64,000 nucleotides of DNA from Massospora cicadina. Its lineage: Eukaryota; Entomophthoromycota; Entomophthoromycetes; Entomophthorales; Entomophthoraceae. The DNA is taken from positions 124,001 through 188,000 of the forward strand of contig JAKSZP010000005.1 in the NCBI GenBank assembly GCA_022478985.1, in the 5' to 3' direction. Position numbers and translations under genes: made by a program. The notes beneath the pieces were generated by a model that saw nothing but the letters and a program-made list of their open reading frames with translations, had not been told where the DNA came from and made no database searches. Shown here in pieces: positions 35,471 through 45,379 of the stretch (positions are counted from its first letter, which is position 1; each line of letters starts with the position of its first letter).

Positions 35471-35509
35471 TAGGTACTCATCTAGTACTAAAAAAACATA
35501 GGTACTCAT
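35469..35509 (+). mobile_element. M5: 15-bp retroinsertion with exact 13-bp target duplication
   Basis: CATAGGTACTCAT occurs at 35469-35481 and at 35497-35509. The only inserted sequence is CTAGTACT plus seven A (35482-35496). The duplicated target spans the junction between the end of the G LTR and its flank, so this insertion post-dates G. It is the shortest member of the M family here. Confidence 0.88.
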
Positions 35510-35886
35510 GTTTTCTAATAATTAAACTCCCTATAGTTTCAAGGAGCATATAATGGCCTGGAACTGAAAAATAGAGACATATGTTAAGATCTTACAAACT
35601 TGAGTATCTTATCTAGGCCCCCTGCATGTAGCTGCCACACATGTGATTTGTGGAACATGAAAAATGCCCTTATTCATTATGGAACTAAAACTATTTCTAC
35701 TAAAATTCTAAGTTATTACTAATACCAGGGTTCATTTAAGATTCATTTTGTGAGTATCTTGGAGATACAAGGTGTCAATAAGTTTTTGGTGAAAGAAATC
35801 TTGACCTGAACTAGAGTTCATTATCATGCATATGTTCAACCCATTTAAGAGCTGTTGGGCAACTTGATAGAAACATAACATATGGT
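35510..35886 (+). pseudogene. Element D, part 2: segment between protease and RT
   Basis: The translation S-I-L-E-I-Q-G-V-N-K-F-L-V-K-E-I-L-T (about 35752-35810) matches L-I-L-E-I-Q-G-H-P-Y-F-L-V-R-K-V-M-T in element F (about 47425-47475). A second run (HAYVQPI against LFLFQPY) follows. Because D part 1 is also F-like and stops at the G 5' LTR, this is most simply the continuation of D on the far side of G. Confidence 0.58.
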
Positions 35887-35905
35887 GGGATTAGCACTCA
35901 AGCTT

Positions 35906-37614
35906 TTTTAGTATTTGTAGTGCTCAACCCAAGAGGAGAACATCCAAGTTTTTTATCTGTAGTGGTGCTAAATAGAAATTAAAATTATAGAAACTCACAA
36001 TATGGCACCTTGGCAGTTATCTTAAGCAGAGATATCATATGGGAAGTGGGATCAGGGGATCTCTGTCCATCATGGAATTGAGGGCATGCAATGGAGCAAC
36101 CAGAATGGGGGATGGGGCATCAGCGCCATGGGGAATAAGATAGGAATAATTTTGTTATTGTCACTAAAGAGGCATGCGGTATTCTTTACCATGGTGTACT
36201 ATGCAAGTTGAAACTTGGCATATTTAAGAAGTTCTAGTAAATAGGTAAACTATTAATCTATTGCCTTTGAGGTAGTTAGGGTCAAAAAGGGACAACTTGA
36301 AAGCGTCAGCACATACGTGGTCCACAGTAAATGTTTGCTCTTATTATACATATTAGGCTTCTCTAGGGATGTTGGTCAAGATGTTTGATTAGGTAATGCC
36401 ATTGGTGAGTAATTACATGGGCACGTAAAGGGCTTGGCAGAGGGAAACATTGATGGGACAGATGCATCAATGCCAAGTTAACTGTAATCTTTTCATTAAG
36501 AAATCACTTGTAATGAATAGATGAAACTTCGAGTATCAGACTTAGAATGCGGGAAAATTGTTTATAAAACCTAAATTTATACTCTAGAAATCTTCAGTAA
36601 ACCCACTATATATATTTAAAAGGGCTTAGTATATGAATAGATATGGTTCAGCCACAAGAGCTGATTAGCCTGAGGGCAGAAACAGCCTGCCATGAACTGT
36701 CAACCAAGGCAATTTTAAAGTTTTAACTATATGCTCCAGAATTTTTGGGAAGCTTGAGCAATTGGCTGTCTCATCAGGAGCTACAGCTACGGTGGTGGAG
36801 GGGGGGGTGAAGAATTGGCCTCTTAAAAATTTCTGGTGGTACAACAGCGGCCATTGCTAGAGGGAGGATGGGAAAAAGCCACTAAGACAACGAGGGGAGG
36901 GCACTTAAACGTTGAGGGGTCCAACCAAAGCCGCTGGGGTAGAAGGTGAAGCCATTCAAATGTGGGCTCAGAATGGATGGTTGGGAGCAGAGAGGGATAT
37001 GCTGTAAGGTCGGATTGTAATATGAGTGTCATTAATTAGAGGATAATTGTTGCAAAGCTTTGAAGCCTTGCAAGCAAGTTGTTACATTAGCAACACAAAA
37101 GTGGACTATATTGGTGCCATAAATCCAAACTCTATTGGATCTTTTGGCACAGATGCTAAGGGAAAAGGTGGTTAGGCAGGCCACAAACTGGACCACCAGA
37201 GTGGCATCCACTGGCAGCCAAGTTTAAGTAGTGGTAATGGGCGTAAATTAATAAACTAGTAGCATAGTTACTATGGCCATAGCCTGTGCTTTATTAGAGT
37301 AGCCCAGTTTAAAGTAACCATTTAAAAGTAAAAAAAATAAAAATATGGCAGGTTTATACACCACATGTGCTATCTCTATGATAACAGAAATTAAGTAGTG
37401 GAAGAGGTTCCCATACTTGACTCAAAGGTAGAAGCACAAGTTGCTATGGGGGAGCACCAGGGGTCTATGAAGCACCGCCTGGGAGCAGCAAGACGTTGAG
37501 TTAGGTACTAGGGAGGTAAAGTGACCAGCGGGACTAACAGGTGGCAGAGCCAGCCCAGAAGTTCTTTAGCGTCCAAGAAACGCTAGGAGGCGGTGCACCA
37601 CCACATCATATAAT
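35906..37614 (-). mobile_element. X-b: LINE-like element carrying protein family X
   Basis: The coding segments on the minus strand match X-c and X-a: GNLFHYLISVII (X-c QIWQLFPHN region), LLNGYFKLGYSNKAQAMA (X-c YKGYFNISFTCEADAV), LPVDATLVVQF (X-c LPDETTLVVQF) and APNHPF at about 36980. The low-coordinate end is a T-run followed by AGTATTTGTAGTG and CTCAACCCAAG, so the element ends in poly(A) on its own strand with a terminus resembling family M. Candidate target duplications are GGGATTAGCACTCAAGCTT (35887-35905) and GGCATTAGGCTTTAAACTT (37615-37633), 13 of 19 matching. No RT is present. Confidence 0.62.
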
Positions 37615-37695
37615 GGCATTAGGCTTTAAACTTGACAAATTTCTGAACTCAATTTGACAAAATGGCTATGAGTTTGTCAGACATCAATATAATAA
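37615..37695 (+). other. Element D, short bridge between X-b and F
   Basis: This is about 80 bases left between two insertions. The translation DKFLNSI could be part of the RT N-terminal region of D, but it is too short to prove. It is assigned to D by position only. Confidence 0.35.
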
Positions 37696-38159
37696 TGAAT
37701 GTGAAATTGACACTACTCCTCAAGAAGATCCTTCAATGATAGATTAATTGATGAAAAAGTCATTTGTATACCAAAACCAATATTATTGGATTTTTTGGAT
37801 ACTGCTGAAGTGAAAGCTTCTGATTTTAATGGACAACTGCCAATATCCTCATGGAATACATCTCAATTTGCAGACTGACTGTAGTTGATGAAAGATACTG
37901 TATGAAGGGATCTTAGAAGTCCACCTCTCCAAAGACAATCCCAATTCCCTGTAAATTATTGAAGTTTTGTTAAAATAAAAAACACTTTTTTGTCTTAAAA
38001 TCCTATTTGCCTACCTTCATTTTGTGATTCTTTTATAATTGAGTTTTGAGTAATACCCCTTTCTTGGAACTACAGTTTTGAACCAACCTATTTTGATTTT
38101 TGGCCAGTTGACTACTTTCCCATTGCCTTGAAAGATATCAAACTTGATTGTTTGGCTAT
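37696..38159 (+). repeat. 5' LTR of element F, left part
   Basis: It is collinear with 50338-50798: GATGAAAAAGTCATTT against GATGAAGGAGTCATTT, AACTGCCAATATCCTC against AACCGCCAATATCCTC, and CCCATTGCCTTGAAAGATATC against CCCATTGCCTTGAGAGATATC. It breaks at GGCTAT, where E begins, and the last 14-19 bases continue at 44678. Confidence 0.85.
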
Positions 38160-39113
38160 TGTTGGAATTTCAGATGACCACATAATCCAACCTTTTAACC
38201 ATTTAATAGATTCAACAATTAAGTTACAATCATATAGGATTGGCATCAGAGGTTGATTGATGAGGATATTGTCAGGCATCATCTCCAATGGTATTAGAGG
38301 TCGCCAACTAATGAATTATTAACAGGCATCATCCCTGATGATATTTGAGGCTGTCAACTGATGAGATTATCATCAGGCATCATCCCTTACGAAATTAAAC
38401 AAAATTTTGATATGGGAATAACACCTGATAATCAAATTGCAGGAAATCGTTCAGAGCAGATCAAATCAGAGTCATTAAAAACTACCAAAAGTTTGAACGC
38501 TAAGGAAGAGTAGAATTATCATCAGCCAAAACAATTGGTTTCAAGTCTTTAATACCAAATGTTTGGTTGCCAAACACCCAAGGATTACACTGCTTAAGAA
38601 ACTTAAGGCAACAGTACCCATCGAGATTTAGTGCCTAACACTTGAGGGCAAACCAGCACAGAGCACAAATAATTCCCAGCAGACTGCTGAAGTTGTGTGC
38701 CAATTCTAACTATAAAAACCCTAAATTATACTAATAAAAGGAGAATAATGCTTGATATTAACTTAGTTGCTTTAACATTGGTTGTTTACCATTACTCTTA
38801 AGAGTGCAAGGATCAGATATCCTTAGGTTGTAACTATCAAGTCTCCGCTTGACTCTGTAGTAAGAGAATAGGAAATTGTTCCCTACCAGTACCAGAAAGT
38901 CTTCAAAACGAAAAATCATCTGTTTAGCGTTGGATAATACTCTCAACATGGCTTTTCGGGCAATCAATAATAATAATAATAATAATAGTTTTCATACTAT
39001 TATTGCCCCAGTCTAAAAAATTTAATCAAGTAATTAATGCAAGGATCCATGAATCTGTGCAGTTAAAATCTACTGCCAGAAGCTAACAACTAATCAAGCC
39101 CAAGATTTTAATA
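38160..39113 (+). repeat. 5' LTR of element E
   Basis: It begins TGTTGGAATTTCAGATGACC and ends CCCAAGATTTTAATA (the terminal CA has changed to TA). By eye it is about 85-88% identical to the 3' copy over the first 100 bases. It contains a tandem repeat of about 50 bp (38240-38390) and an expanded AAT microsatellite (38964-38987) that the other copy lacks. Confidence 0.92.
38240..38390 (+). repeat. About 50-bp tandem repeat in the E LTR
   Basis: CAGGCATCAT starts at about 38273, 38323 and 38374, each followed by a similar stretch (ATATTTGAGG / GTATTAGAGG, then CCAACTAATGA / TCAACTGATGA). The 3' LTR has the same array at about 43803-43945 with starts near 43834, 43885 and 43935. The repeat was therefore present before insertion. 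Confidence 0.8.
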
Positions 39114-39130
39114 TTGGTGCTCACTACAGT
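39114..39130 (+). other. Primer-binding site of element E
   Basis: TTGGTGCTCACTACAG lies directly after the LTR end. It shares TGGTGCTCACTA with elements F and G. Confidence 0.78.
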
Positions 39131-39539
39131 TGCGTAGTGTATTGTCAAAAGCCAATCTAATGCTGTCTTATAAGGAAGAGATTTGGAAGCTCTGGGCGGA
39201 ACTACAAGCTGTCAATCAAAATATGCTCAGTTCGGCATCTCAAGCTGAAGCTATAGTCTTATAGAACATGTAATCAAGGCGGAAGTGATGCATGTACACT
39301 TAAAACAACGAATAACAACCTGTGTGGAAAAGTTGCTTCTTTTAAGTGGAAAGAGGGAAAAATTGTCAAAGAAAAATTATTTCAAAAAACTTAATGGGAA
39401 TTGGATTGAGAACGCATCTGGCGGTTTCATGGGGAGATGGCAAAGATGATAAAGCATATTGAGTAATTATTAAACACAAATGTGTGTGTGAGCAATCTGA
39501 GGAGAATGAGGCTGAATAAAAGGCATGCTAAACTTCAAT

Positions 39540-40210
39540 TGGGAAGACCTCTCCGCCCCAAAATATGGCCAATCTATTCACTGGTGTGTCAGAAATGACG
39601 CCCAAAGACACTCCTATGACTTCTCAAGTAGCTGGGCCAGGATCTTCTATGAGTGGAGCAATTGAGGAATATAGAGATATGACACAATTGCCCACCTTTC
39701 ACTGGGCTAACTCCCCAGCATTTTCCGCTTATTTGAGATGACCATGTTTTGGTATGTAGATCATCAAAAAGTGATGACCGTAATGAACTGTCTTAGCACT
39801 GACTGCCAGAATCTAGTGCTAACCCACCACAATGGGGACAACTGGTCATATGTGGAAGCAAAAGCAGCAATTATGTTGGAGTTTGGAAGCCCTAATTAGA
39901 TTGCAAATCATAAATAAGAATCTATGAGTATGCAATTCCGCAAGAATGAGACTCTGACTAGTTTTGCTGATTGGTTTTACCAAGAATCCCATATCTTGGC
40001 AGGGGCAAAAGTACTTAATGACTTTGATGCATGAATAAACATGCAGGCGGTGCTTTTCCCTACCACAAAATTTCATCAGATTATGGAAGCAGCACTATTA
40101 ACTGAAATAACGACCTCACAGATGGTGGACCATCTGAAAATGTTGGAGGCAACTTCTGATGTGACCAATCAATTTTTTGATGAAATTTCCACCTGAGGAT
40201 AATTAAACTT
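39540..40210 (+). pseudogene. Gag (capsid) of element E
   Basis: An N-terminal segment ends in E-E-Y-R-D-M-T-Q-L-P-T-F-H-W (about 39664-39706). In other frames there follow NWSYVEAKAAIMLEFGS (39842-39890) and a capsid block with FADWFYQESHILAGAKVLND (39960-40023). A TTSQMVDHLKMLE tail follows (40108-40150). This is the same Gag type as in G and K. No zinc knuckle was found; the 3' part of gag and the protease appear deleted. Confidence 0.75.
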
Positions 40211-40679
40211 TGGTGTAATTAAAAAATGATGTTTTAGTAAACGTTAATAAAAAGTCATTATTCAGCAGAATCAAGTCATAATGGTGAAAACCTCAATGGA
40301 TCCAAGTGGAAGGTTAAATTAATTAACTACTATTAGAAAAATTAAGTGATGGGACAATTTGCCGCCCAAAATTAGGAAAAGAAGTAACAACAATTTGAAT
40401 ATGTTGTGATTCCTCAAGTGGAGGATTAAACTTCCCAAAATTCAGGAAAAGGCCTTGCAGTCTAGATGCAGAACTAAATAGCACTTCAAGAGAACATGTT
40501 CAGCCAGATATATACATGGAATAAAGTCATCGGCAGGACCAGCTTGGGAGTAACTGAGTCCACCATGAGAAGCCCCAAGGCGTTAGCTGAGATAAGAAAT
40601 GAAAGGTGATTAATCCACAGAATAATGGATGGAGTCATTTAAATTTAAATTAATCAAATGTCCAAGTTGGCAAGTAATG

Positions 40680-40801
40680 CCAGAAATAGGATTAAAATGA
40701 TTTCCTTTCCAATGCCCCGAATTGATGATACATTTAATCAACTGGGGGAGGCAAATACTTTTCGGATTAGACCTGATTTCAGGCTATTGGCAAATCGATT
40801 T
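40680..40801 (+). pseudogene. RT fragment of element E, left of LINE insertion
   Basis: F-P-M-P-R-I-D-D-T-F-N-Q-L-G-E-A (40703-40750) leads, after a one-base frame change, to D-L-I-S-G-Y-W-Q-I-D (40771-40800). This is the highly conserved gypsy RT block (D-L-x-S-G-Y-W/H-Q-I). The LINE L target duplication begins within GYWQI. Confidence 0.82.
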
Positions 40802-42717
40802 TTTATATTTTAACTGAGGCAAGCTGACCAGGGGACAGGAATTACCAAAATTTCTAGGCGGTGATTTAGGGAGCCCTTTCCTCCAGATACTGCGCAGGTT
40901 GTGTGGAGGGAGTGGGTGTGGTCCGCCATTCTGTAGGTCCTTCTTAGGCAGTACCAGGCGTTATCCCTTACCCTTGACTGGAGGAATGGATGGTGCATCA
41001 TCCTCCATATTGCCTTTTGTGTGGTTAGGTCATAGGGGATGTCAAAAAAAGTCTAGGTAGTCAACTCTGGCGATGGATGGGGTCATGGTGAGTATATCTT
41101 TGTGGGGGTGGTCTTCTGGCTTTTGTAGCATGAAGTGGGTTCTCGGTCATCCCCTTTCCTGCACTGTACCAGTGGTAACAATGGTCCTCTTCATGCAGCA
41201 GATGATACAGAGGAGGCGCCTAAAGTGAGGGGGTTTTGTGCAGGCCCATTGCATTAGGGCGGTTAGTGAGGTATGTTAGTAATCTGGAAGGGTGGTGTGG
41301 GTTAGGTATTTTGAGTGCCTGCGCAAAGTTGGCCCACACTGCCCTGGACCAGTGCTGTTGTGGGGGACAGGGGTTACCACTTCCTCTATCCAGGTGCCCA
41401 GGATAAGGTTGGCTTGTTTCTCAAAATCTATCAGGCCCATGCCTCCACTGGAGCATGGACCATATAGCATTTCAACCCGGACTGGTGGGCGGGATCCATG
41501 CCACAGCCAGCCCTGGACAAGCGCATGGATTGACAATATAAAGGTGTGGGAGAAGGGGATCGCATGTGCAGTGAACCACAGAATTGAGAGGATGAGCAAG
41601 TTGTCAACTGCCACTCACCCCATTAGCCTGGGGATCTACCCTAGAGTGAGGCGATTCTGTTGGTTATCCATTGTAGCAGGTTGTTTTCAATCATCTCATT
41701 TGCATACTCCCCCTGTTTCCAACCATATTCCAAGGTGGCAGACAGGGTGATGGTGGGGGATAATGAAAAGGGTAGGGCGAGTGAGTTTTTGCGTCTTGGG
41801 TTGTGTGTGGTGGGAAATGTGGTCCAGTTGGTGGTGTATTTACCAAGGAGGATTATTTCAGCTTTCCGTTTACTAAGCAATGTGCTACTCACTGTGGAGT
41901 ATTCCTCTAGGATGCGCTCCAGCTGTTGGGTGTCGCTGTTGTCAGCTATACCTGTTACACAGTTGTCTGCAAAGGCTAGTATCTTGACTGAAGGCTGGCC
42001 TTGCGCAGTTATGCCCATGAGGCGTGAGTCAGCAATGTGGAGGAGTGGGTCAAAGCTGAAGTTTTATAGTAGCAGGCTGAGGGGGTCCCCTTGCTTGAGC
42101 CCTATGCATGAGGTGATCCTGTTGGTCAGGAAGCCAGGGCCACATACAGCCATTGATGCGGATTCTGTGAGGATCATCGCCCAGTTGATGAACCTGGGTG
42201 GGAGGTTGAAAGCATGTAGGCACCCTTTTAAGTATGGCCAGCTAATGCGGTTGTATGTCTTTTCCTAGTTGAGGAATACTAGGGCACCCATCGCCTTGGA
42301 TTGGCATACATTGGCGATGGAGTGTATGTTAGACCAGATGGAGCGCCCTGGTGTAAAACCAAATTGATTGGGTGATAAGGCTTTAGAGGCTAGTGCTCCC
42401 AGTCTGGTAGCTAGAATTTTTGTGAGTAGTTTAGTGTCAGTATTTGAGAGTGCTATCAGGCACCAGCTGGCCAGGTCCAGTATGTCTCCCTTTTTAAATA
42501 GGGTAATGACATAGGAGTCCTGGCCTCCTGGCAGGAAATGGGTCTCCAGCAAGCCCAGGTTCATAGATGAAAGGAGGAGGGTGGCGATCTGTTCAAAGTA
42601 TTTTTTTATAAAATTTGTAGGTTATCCCATCAGGGCCTGGGAATTTCCTATGTGGTGCACCACGGACTGTATTCCAGAGCTCCTCCTGCGTTATCAGGGC
42701 TATTGGAAAATCAATTT
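40782..42717 (-). mobile_element. LINE fragment L inserted in the E RT gene
   Basis: GGCTATTGGCAAATCGATTT (40782-40801) and GGCTATTGGAAAATCAATTT (42698-42717) form a 20-bp target duplication with two mismatches. Between them lies a 1.9-kb minus-strand non-LTR retrotransposon fragment, 5'-truncated inside the RT domain. A short T-rich run at its low-coordinate end is the former poly(A) side. It is visibly GC-richer than its surroundings, which suggests a recent arrival. Clade assignment (Tad1-like or L1-like) was not attempted beyond general resemblance. Confidence 0.92.
40930..42697 (-). pseudogene. ORF2 (RT and C-terminal region) of LINE L
   Basis: Minus-strand motifs in order are G-P-D-G-I-T-Y (42620-42640), FKKGDILDLASW and RPI-like LIALSN (42430-42500), and SPNQFGFTPGRSIWSNI (42315-42370). 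Next are QGDPLSLL (42070-42100), A-F-A-D-N in place of the catalytic FADD (about 41960-41980), and a C-terminal GGMGLIDFEKQANLILGTW (41390-41445). These identify a non-LTR RT, which copies the element at nicked target DNA. The Asp to Asn change in FADD and several stops make it inactive. The longest frames are 42265-42564, 41641-42018 and 41276-41614. Confidence 0.9.
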
Positions 42718-43110
42718 GCCAATAAGAAAATCAAGAAAAATTTGCAATACTTACCTCACAAGGACTATACAAGCTGACCAGAATTCCCCAAAGTTTATGC
42801 AATGTGCCAATGTCTAAAAAACGCCATATAAATTTTTATGGACAGAAAGCTGCATTACCACCAATATTGTATTCAGCAGTAGAGACATCTTTGGGGATAA
42901 ATGTTGAACAATATCCATCATAATTGGCCAATATCCTGATTGAATTACAATTTCAGAAATTTAAAATGACAATAAAAATTTAAAAAAAGGAGAAATAAGT
43001 TGGACACTTATTGATGGGACAATTCAAAATTATTAAGTCAGCAAATGAGGTTTATACAAACAAGAATATTGAAGATGGTCACATACTCAATAGAGTTCAT
43101 GTGAAATAAA
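42718..43110 (+). pseudogene. RT and integrase C-terminal remnants of element E
   Basis: After the LINE, a degraded RT continuation reads S-L-C-N-V-P-M-S...R-H-I-N at about 42790-42835 (family: GL.NaP..FQR.i). Then G-Q-F-K-I-I-K-S-A-N-E-V-Y-T and DGHILNRVHVK (43018-43110) match the GPF.I..r...Y...d..G...n..VH...lk end of integrase. Everything between is deleted. Confidence 0.68.
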
Positions 43111-43720
43111 TAAAGTATTGAACTTAAAAGAAAAATAACGGGAAAATTTTTATATAAAGATAAAAAGATAATATAATAAAAATAATAAAAAGATGCAAAA
43201 AATAGAAAATCTAAAAAAATATTAAAAAACCAATTTTAATACAAGCAGTGATGCAACTGGTAATTTTCCCACCTACTGCATGGAGGAAGGGATAAAATTA
43301 AGGGCATGAGTCCCAAGCGTTTCGCAGGATAATAATGGGCTGAAACTAGATCCACTGGAATAGTCCCTATCAACAAGAGGTTGAAACCCATCCTGGGATT
43401 TGTACAGTTTGCAAGGTGCTAATGAAACCCATCCTGGGGATTGTATAGGTGAACCAGTTGATCTTTTAGCAAAAGATGTGAAGACGGGACTGGTGTGACA
43501 TGATGTTGTGAAAACTGCACTAAAGAAGAGGTGGTAATGGGTAGCAACCCAGGATATGAAGTCATCAAAACGGAGCATAGCATATTGGCATTGAGTGCAG
43601 ACAGAGCTGCACTCCGCTGAGGATATTAAAATATGAAAAACCAAATATGAGCTCAAGCTAAGGCGGCTTCCTTCTACAAGGGTTCTATCTTCCATTGGAT
43701 AATCTGGTCAAGAGGGGATA
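43111..43720 (+). other. 3' untranslated region of element E with polypurine tract
   Basis: An A-rich stretch (43111-43240) is followed by about 450 bases of better base balance with no domain I recognise on the plus strand. A minus-strand frame of 140 codons (43273-43695) has no known motif and is probably chance. The last 13 bases, TCAAGAGGGGATA, are the polypurine tract. Confidence 0.6.
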
Positions 43721-44677
43721 TGTTGGAATTTAAGATGACCACATAATCCAACCTTTTTACTGATTAATAGATTTGAGAATTAAGTTATAATTGTATAGGA
43801 TTGGCAACAACGGCTGATTGATGAGGTTATTGTTGGGCATCGTCTCTGATAATATTAGAAGTTGCCAATTAATGAACTATTGTTGAGCATCATCTCTGAT
43901 AATATTTGAGGCTGCCAAATGATGAGATCATCATTGGGCATCACCACCAAAGAAAAAAAGCAATAATTCAATATGTGAATATCACCCAATAGTTGAATTA
44001 TAGGGATCATTCATAATGGAACAAATTGGGGTCATCAAAACCTACCAAAACGTTCAAACGTCAGAGGAAGAGTAGAATTGTCATCATCCAAAACAATTGG
44101 TTTGGAGTCCCTAATACCAATTGTTTGGTCGCTGAACACCTGAGGATTACGCTGCTTAAGAAACTCAAGGTGAAGTACCCAACGTGATTCAGTGCCTAAC
44201 ACTTGAGGGTCAACCCAGTATAGGAGCACAAAAAAATCCCAGCAAACAGCTGAAAATTTGTGTGCCAATTCTAACTATAAAAACCCCAAATTATTCCCTA
44301 ATAGAAGGAGATTCAAAACTTAATATTAGCTTAGTTATTTTAACATTGGTTGTTTAAACATTACTCTTAAGAGAAGAGTATAAGGATCAGATATCCTTAG
44401 GCTGTAATTATCAAGTCTCCGCTTGGTTCTGTAGTAATAGAATAGGAAATTGTTCCATACCAGTACCAGGACGTCTTCAAAACAAAAAAGCATCTGTTTA
44501 GCGTTGGACAATTCTCTCAACGTGGCTTTTGGGCAATCAACATTAATAATAGTCTTCATACTATTATTGTTCCAGTCTATCAAATTCAATCAAATAATTA
44601 ACGCAAGGATCCACAAATCTGTGCAGTTGAAATCTAGGGCCGGAAGTGAGCAATGAACCAAGCCCAAGATTTTAACA
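43721..44677 (+). repeat. 3' LTR of element E
   Basis: It begins TGTTGGAATTTAAGATGACC immediately after the polypurine tract and ends GATTTTAACA. The right flank GCTAT repeats the left flank of the element. Confidence 0.93.
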
Positions 44678-44696
44678 GCTATTTTACCTTATTCCA
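44678..44696 (+). repeat. 5' LTR of element F, right part
   Basis: GCTATTTTACCTTATTCCA completes the F LTR interrupted at 38159 (3' copy end: GTTGAAAATTCCA). It is followed by AGAAAAAG and the primer-binding site TGGTGCTCACTATGGG at 44705. Confidence 0.78.
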
Positions 44697-45379
44697 AGAA
44701 AAAGTGGTGCTCACTATGGGTGGGGGTCAGAGCTGTTGCAATTGAAAACGTCTATCATGCAATGGAGGATAACAATAGTAAAAATAATACCCACAATTAA
44801 ACCAGAAGTTTCAATAACTGGGTCCTACATCTAGATACAAAATAACTCCTTTGCAGCCTGAATTCTTGGAGTTCCAGGCAACTTTAGAATTAATTCTCCT
44901 AATGTTATTAGTTTCAATATCAGTTCATATCAATAATGTTGGAAATAAAATTCATCAATTACAATGTTACCTATTTTAATGGAGATTTCTATCTGATCCA
45001 GGGCTTTTGCAGACCCTCTCAATGCGATATTGTTTGATTTACATTAATCAATGACTAGTTAGTTGGTCTGGTACCAATCATTATCTTCGTCACTTTTTAC
45101 ATCCCGCAATGCATCATCTTCTTAGATCTTTTGAGTACATCATTCTGTGTTAAATAGACAACTAGTAATGTCTCATGAATTACACTTGGCAGTGCTAAAC
45201 TTATATAATATTGCTTCAGAATATGTTCACGTAAATAGAGACGCTGTTCTGGAAAATTAACATATAATAAAAGCAGCCAAAATTAACTTGCCTTAATTGC
45301 CAAAGGAATCTCTTTTTATCTTGATTATCATTTCAGCAACAATTTTAAGAATATGATGTTAGTTGAACTCTGAGAATAA

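Larger units (their letters stand above)
38160..44677 (+). mobile_element. Element E: Ty3/gypsy element with 5-bp target duplication
   Basis: LTRs of 954 bp (38160-39113) and 957 bp (43721-44677) are flanked by GCTAT at 38155-38159 and GCTAT at 44678-44682. A primer-binding site follows the 5' LTR, and the purine run TCAAGAGGGGATA precedes the 3' LTR. The interior contains Gag, a small part of RT split by LINE fragment L, and the integrase C-terminus; most of pol is deleted. Its position inside the F 5' LTR makes it younger than F. Confidence 0.93.

Noticed and set aside
20655..35475. A 5-bp target duplication for element G
   Set aside because: CTTAA and TAGGT do not match. The M5 insertion at the right boundary also complicates the comparison.
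36823..37032. Minus-strand 69-codon ORF as an independent gene
   Set aside because: It lies inside X-b, but the X-homologous APNHPF reading is in a different frame, so this frame is a shadow.
41292..42268. Plus-strand ORFs of 152 and 202 codons
   Set aside because: They are the complementary strand of the LINE L RT gene, whose minus frame carries the GPDG, QFGF, QGDP and FADN motifs in the right order. The plus frames show nothing.
43273..43695. 140-codon minus-strand ORF in the 3' region of element E
   Set aside because: It has no known motif and no homologous copy seen elsewhere in the window. It lies antisense in the gypsy 3' untranslated region, where base composition is less AT-rich and chance ORFs are longer.
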